Shown piece after piece: positions 7,727-10,608 of a DNA stretch of 10,608 bases; position 1 is the stretch's first letter, and the number at the start of each line of letters is the position of its first letter. The stretch comes from Leptospiraceae bacterium (GTDB lineage Bacteria; Spirochaetota; Leptospiria; Leptospirales; Leptospiraceae), in assembly GCA_016711485.1 (NCBI GenBank), contig JADJSX010000012.1, positions 1 to 10,608 of the forward strand, written 5' to 3'. Both the position numbers and the translations under genes were made by a program. The notes under the pieces were generated by a model. That model worked only from the letters and a program-made list of their open reading frames with translations. It did no database searches and was not told where the DNA came from.

Positions 7727-7842
7727 AGCTTTACTGTTTATGCTTGTTTAGAAATTGTCAAGAGGATTTAACAATAAAATCAAGCCAGTTTGTGACTAAT
7801 TTCTTAATCCTAAAAAGGCCTGATTTTTAAAAGTCTCTTAAT

Positions 7843-8225
7843 TTAGTTTCCGCAATTAGGAGTAATAACAAAATTAGTTTGGTCAAATGACCATATTGCG
7901 CCAGTTGCCAACCAATCAATTACGAATATTGTGATGACTCCGAAATCAATAAATACGCCTAGAAAAGTAAGCGCATTAAGAGATCTTGGACCTACTGCTT
8001 GTGCATCACTGCATCCTTTTTTACTCGCTCTTAATCTTAGGTCTTGCTTTTTGGAAACTACAGTGACTGCAGAATCACGACCTATTTCCATTTCATTTAG
8101 GAACAAAGTGGTTCCTGGTTCGTTACTTCGAACGTTGATTGTTTCCTTTGTTCAGAAAACATTGCTGCACAGCTTTGTAAGAAAACTGCTTGAATTAGCA
8201 GTATTAAAAATATTGTCTTTTTCAT
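7843..8225 (-). CDS. PEGA-like lipoprotein, frame broken once
   Basis: ATG at 8225 follows AAGGAG at good spacing and gives MKKTIFLILLIQAVFLQSCA, a lipoprotein signal with lipobox LQSC (Cys19). This frame stops after 43 codons. One missing A at the T3 run 8142-8144 joins it to the longer open stretch as NVRSNEPGTTLFLNEMEIG. The S-N-x-P-G-T and x-L-N-x-x-x-I-G pattern resembles the PEGA-type beta domain found on cell-surface proteins. A hydrophobic stretch then ends in the motif IDWLATGAIWSFD, seen in small lipoproteins of this kind, and a final Cys. The expected length is about 127 aa. It is the first gene in its cassette, with its start 86 nt from the cassette edge at 8311, and is followed by the Rpn-family gene 117 nt on. 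The role is unknown; it is probably membrane anchored. Confidence 0.6.
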
Positions 8226-8310
8226 AGACATCGCTCCTTGTATTTAAACAGCGACATTTACTACGCAGTAAAATTCTTACAAAGAAACTCACGCCACGCC
8301 AGCAAATGCC

Positions 8311-8590
8311 GCCTAACGTTTTGCGTATCTGACGTTGAAATAAATGGAAAAATGCGGTAGCACTTTTTTCATTTTATTTCAATGTCTCCGAGTCTACAAA
8401 TACTAGCAACAAAATATGACTGAGCGGAAGGCACGGAAATTGCTTCTTCTTGCAATTTTCCGTGACTGGAGCGAAGGCGTATTTTTTGCATGGTCTTCTT
8501 AGAACTAAAAAATCTTCTACTACAATTAAGCAGACTCGGAGCAAGAGGCAAATCTTTTCTTGCCTCGCAGCAGATCACGCTTTGTTAGGC
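8311..8590 (-). repeat. attC-like site 5, giant (280 bp), multi-helix
   Basis: The ends are GCCTAAC (8311-8317) and GTTAGGC (8584-8590), the only site here whose two boxes pair perfectly. Inner arms GCGTATCTG (8323-8331) and CAGATCACGC (8571-8580) pair with one extra base in the right arm. Helices in order: 8335-8355 / 8360-8382; CTCCGAGTCT (8386-8395) / AGACTCGGAG (8532-8541), perfect; GCAACAAAATA (8406-8416) / TATTTTTTGC (8480-8489); CACGGAAATTGC (8432-8443) / 8452-8464; GAGGCAA (8545-8551) / TTGCCTC (8560-8566). ORFs within it on either strand are shadows. On the minus reading it closes the cassette with the HsdR-N-type cluster. Confidence 0.75.
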
Positions 8591-8755
8591 GGTTGTTTTT
8601 GATACTACTACTAAAAAGTCTCAACCATGAATTTCTTTTTGTCCAGACTGAGACACGGATGTCGAAGGCTGGTGTAATCCGGTTATTTTATTTTTTCAAA
8701 TCCTTTTCATTTTTTTTAAATCTATATTTACTTTTTTACATTCTAAAAAATTAAT

Positions 8756-9129
8756 TCAAAGTTTATTTTCCTCGTTTTGAACCTTCTCCAAATCCTCTTT
8801 GAAAACTTTTGAAAGATCATCAATAAATAAGTTACTCAATTCTGTTCCTGAATTTACTTCATTAATGATAGTATTGTTTTTATGACTGCGCGATTTAGAT
8901 CATTTAAATATTTTAGTAATCTATGAATCTCTCCAAACTGCTCATTGTCCGATTTTGATTTTTCATCAAGAGCTTTTAAAAATTTTTCTTTTACATCCGA
9001 AAGCTCATTATTTATTTCGTGTATCTCATTTTTAATACTCAGAGTCAAATCGAATATATATTGAAGCTTATCGTCATTAGTTGCCAATTTATACCATCTA
9101 AGCCTTTCTTCAAAATTCAACTCAGGCAT
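8756..9129 (-). CDS. small coiled-coil protein of unknown function, frame broken once
   Basis: The start ATG at 9129 is 5 nt after the stop of the HsdR-N-type gene and lacks its own SD, suggesting translational coupling. As read, the frame ends at 8854 (91 aa, starting MPELNFEERLRWYKLATNDD). One missing A in the T5 run at 8877-8881 (plus strand) continues it as KNNTIINEVNSGTELSNLFI ... NEENKL with a stop at 8758-8756, about 124 aa. The protein is highly charged and predicted by eye to be mostly helical, with a heptad-like stretch SIKNEIHEINNELSDVKEKF. No family was recognised. Its tight linkage suggests that it works with the upstream nuclease-like protein. The interval 8591-8755 downstream has no gene. 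Confidence 0.55.
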
Positions 9130-9134
9130 TCATT

Positions 9135-9961
9135 TTAATTTTTTTCTTCTACAACAGGCTCATTAGAAATTTCTTTTGCTTGGTTGTCGTCACTTTTTTT
9201 GGACTGTTCCTTTGCTTTTTGACGTTCTATCTTCTTGTAGAAATCATTTATAGTTTTTTTAGCTTCGGTCGCTTTTTCATTTTCAAGAGCTTCTCTTTTA
9301 AATAATTCGTCTTCGATTACCCTGCGTATACCTTCTGACTCAATTTTTACTCCAGTGGATATTCGTTTTAATTCTCTCTTGATTGTGTCTATAATTGTAT
9401 CGGTTAATATCATTTGTCCCACAAAATATCTACTCAATACTTGTTTTTGCGAATGAATTTCATCTAATGAATCTTTACCTAAACCTTCTTTTGAAAAGTG
9501 AAAGAGATGACTTATATCATCTTCATTCTTATGGTTTAAGTCTAAAATTTAAACTCATAAACAAACTCTTTATCAAAAGGTTTTCCTGGCGGTACTTTGT
9601 AAACTTGCCAGTTAATCGCATTTGTTAGAATTACCCACTCAACTTTTTCACTGGCTCCATAATCCGCAGCTTGTTTTTACATGGGCATCTTTTAGTTCAA
9701 TACCAATAGCCTTGACTTCGATAATGATTTTAATTTTATCGTTTATTTTAAGGCAATGTCACAAAAGTTTCCCGTTCGTGTAGCTTGCTCGGTTGTAATT
9801 TCTGAATATTTATCATAGCCTAAAACTTCATTCAAAATATCAGTGATTATCATTACAGTGTCGGACTCTTTCACATCTCTGTCCTTTGCTGACTTGATTA
9901 TGCTTTGGAATTTTTTTACTCCTGCGGATATACGTTCGTAAACTTTTGCTGGTATTACCAT
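9135..9961 (-). CDS. HsdR N-terminal-type PD-(D/E)XK nuclease-like protein, frame broken three times
   Basis: ATG at 9961 follows AGGAAG. The N-terminal frame (72 aa, MVIPAKVYERISAGVKKFQ) and the C-terminal frame (from about 9540 to 9135) are parts of one protein of about 275 aa. They join if single-base changes are assumed at the T4 run 9746-9749 (one missing), the T5 run 9674-9678 (one extra) and the A4 run 9544-9547 (one missing). The joined core reads FCDIALK, then IIIEVKAIGIELKDAHVK, then QAADYGA: an Asp, the E-x-K pair and a Q-x3-Y-like motif, the hallmark of type I restriction HsdR N-terminal nuclease domains. No helicase domain is present, so it is a stand-alone nuclease domain with a charged helical C-terminus. 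It lies 12 nt after the HhH-like gene and just before the coiled-coil gene, forming a probable three-gene operon. Confidence 0.72.
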
Positions 9962-9973
9962 TTTATTATCTTC

Positions 9974-10186
9974 CTATTGTTCAGTTTCAGACAAGGTTAC
10001 AATTGCTTGTGCCCATTTTACATATTTCAAATTTGCTAAATCTCTTATAGTTTTTACATTAAATGCCTTTTGTAATAATTCAGCATCGCCTGCACTGACT
10101 CCTTCTAGCGCATCTACTGGCGCGTCAGCTATTTCTTTTAAAGATTTTGTTTCATACGCTTTATCTATTGCTTTATTGATATTCAT
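9974..10186 (-). CDS. small helix-hairpin-helix-like protein (70 aa)
   Basis: ATG at 10186 follows GAGG about 8 nt upstream, and the frame is intact. The sequence contains SLKEIADAPVDALEGVSAGD and then DAELLQKAFNVKTIRDLANLKYVKWAQAI. The pattern L-x-G-V-S-x-x-D-A-x-x-L-x-x-A-F-x-[VI]-x-T-[IV]-x-[DE]-L-[AG] resembles helix-hairpin-helix modules of the kind that bind DNA non-specifically or mediate protein contacts. It is the first gene of the minus-strand cluster, 12 nt ahead of the HsdR-N-type gene. It might deliver the nuclease to DNA or act as a partner; that is inference from linkage only. Confidence 0.65.
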   Translation of the reverse strand: MNINKAIDKAYETKSLKEIADAPVDALEGVSAGDAELLQKAFNVKTIRDLANLKYVKWAQAIVTLSETEQ

Positions 10187-10608
10187 TATATTTTCCTCTA
10201 TGGTTTTTGATATAGTTTAGAGTAACAAAAGAGTTGCAAGTAAAAAATATTTCCCTCCGCTTTTTTATTTTTTCAGTATTTATTTTTCCTAGAATTACAA
10301 TATCTACCAATTTTAACGCAACTTATAGGTTAGTGGTCGATTTATTTTAATACTCCAAAATTCAAAAACGGATTAACTTTCCATTATCCACATATTCATT
10401 TTTTATCCTACCGTAAAATTAATTTTAATCAATAAAATACAGGCTAAAATACGTTTTAATACGGTATCAAACATTGCTTACTTTTAATTTTTCGTCAGAT
10501 TTGGAACCCAGGATTCCAAATCTGAATTCTTAATTCTATAAAAATAGCGGATACTTTTATTATACCTCTAATACTGAACATAATTTTCTCATCAAAAACA
10601 CCTAATTT
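10187..10608. other. non-coding region upstream of the HhH/nuclease cluster
   Basis: No ORF of note on either strand in 420 bases. It should hold the minus-strand promoter of the cluster. TTGCAA and TATATC occur upstream of the first start but at 19-nt spacing, so the assignment is weak. It contains a strong hairpin at 10495-10525. The very last bases (ATCAAAAACA followed by CCTAA) resemble the partner expected for the left end of this cassette (8584 onward), so the window may stop just at another attC-like site. Confidence 0.45.
10495..10525. repeat. strong 12-bp hairpin
   Basis: TCAGATTTGGAA (10495-10506) and TTCCAAATCTGA (10514-10525) are perfectly complementary around a 7-nt loop. Neither side has a long T run (plus side ATTCTTAATTCT; minus side CGAAAAATT), so it is not a textbook intrinsic terminator, although it could end transcription arriving from the right on the minus strand. 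An operator is the alternative. Confidence 0.5.

Noticed and set aside
7733..7761. Promoter just upstream of the Rpn-family gene
   Set aside because: The TTGACA is good, but no convincing -10 exists at 16-18 nt spacing and the leader would be almost absent.
7931..8227. Plus-strand ORF opposite the lipoprotein
   Set aside because: It is antisense to a gene with signal peptide, lipobox and ribosome binding site.
8369..8754. Short ORFs on both strands
   Set aside because: They overlap attC-like site 5 or its low-complexity flank and show no family features.
9395..9628. Plus-strand ORF of 77 codons
   Set aside because: It is antisense to the reconstructed HsdR-N-type gene, whose frame reads continuously here after one-base repairs.
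1..10608. CRISPR array, tRNA or rRNA genes
   Set aside because: No regularly spaced short direct repeats, cloverleaf sequences or conserved rRNA segments were seen.

Overview
The window is AT-rich DNA (roughly one third G+C by eye). The best fit is a Leptospira-like spirochaete: short lipoprotein signals with spirochaete-style lipoboxes (VITC, LQSC), TTG starts, and an IS91-type element with its own tyrosine recombinase. Assignment to Leptospirales is an inference of moderate strength.

The main result is that nearly the whole window reads as an integron-like cassette array with no integrase in view. Five sites carry the attC end signature (RYYYAAC ... GTTRRRY): 383-681, 3215-3440, 4099-4394, 6694-6827 and 8311-8590. 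The terminal boxes of one linear site often do not pair with each other. Instead, the two ends of each intervening cassette are complementary over 19-23 bp (17/19 to 18/19, and 21/23 for the longest). That is the footprint of circular cassettes joined by recombination. Four of the five sites are 226-299 bp, much longer than usual attC sites. They share an inner multi-helix architecture whose helices co-vary between copies. Gene direction, short distances from cassette edge to start codon, and an extra base in the right-hand inner arm of two sites all indicate that the array reads on the minus strand.

Layout from left to right: a CoiA-like nuclease-domain gene running off the left edge (1-336); a cassette with two SH3 lipoproteins sharing a duplicated N-terminus and a secreted protein, overlapping like an operon (659-3110); a nearly gene-less cassette with one possible small ORF (3441-4098); a cassette made of an IS91-like element, tyrosine recombinase plus HUH transposase, on the plus strand (4395-6693); a cassette with a PEGA-like lipoprotein and an Rpn/PD-(D/E)XK-family protein (6894-8225); and a three-gene minus-strand cluster of an HhH-like small protein, an HsdR-N-type PD-(D/E)XK protein and a coiled-coil protein (8756-10186). 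The last 420 bases hold only upstream sequence and a strong hairpin.

Almost every longer gene is interrupted by single-base frame breaks, at least 14 in all and nearly all in A/T runs of 3-7. Continuous family-like protein is recovered by changing one base at each. Homopolymer sequencing error is the simplest explanation, so the gene spans below are reconstructed across the breaks. Genuine decay of the cassettes remains possible.
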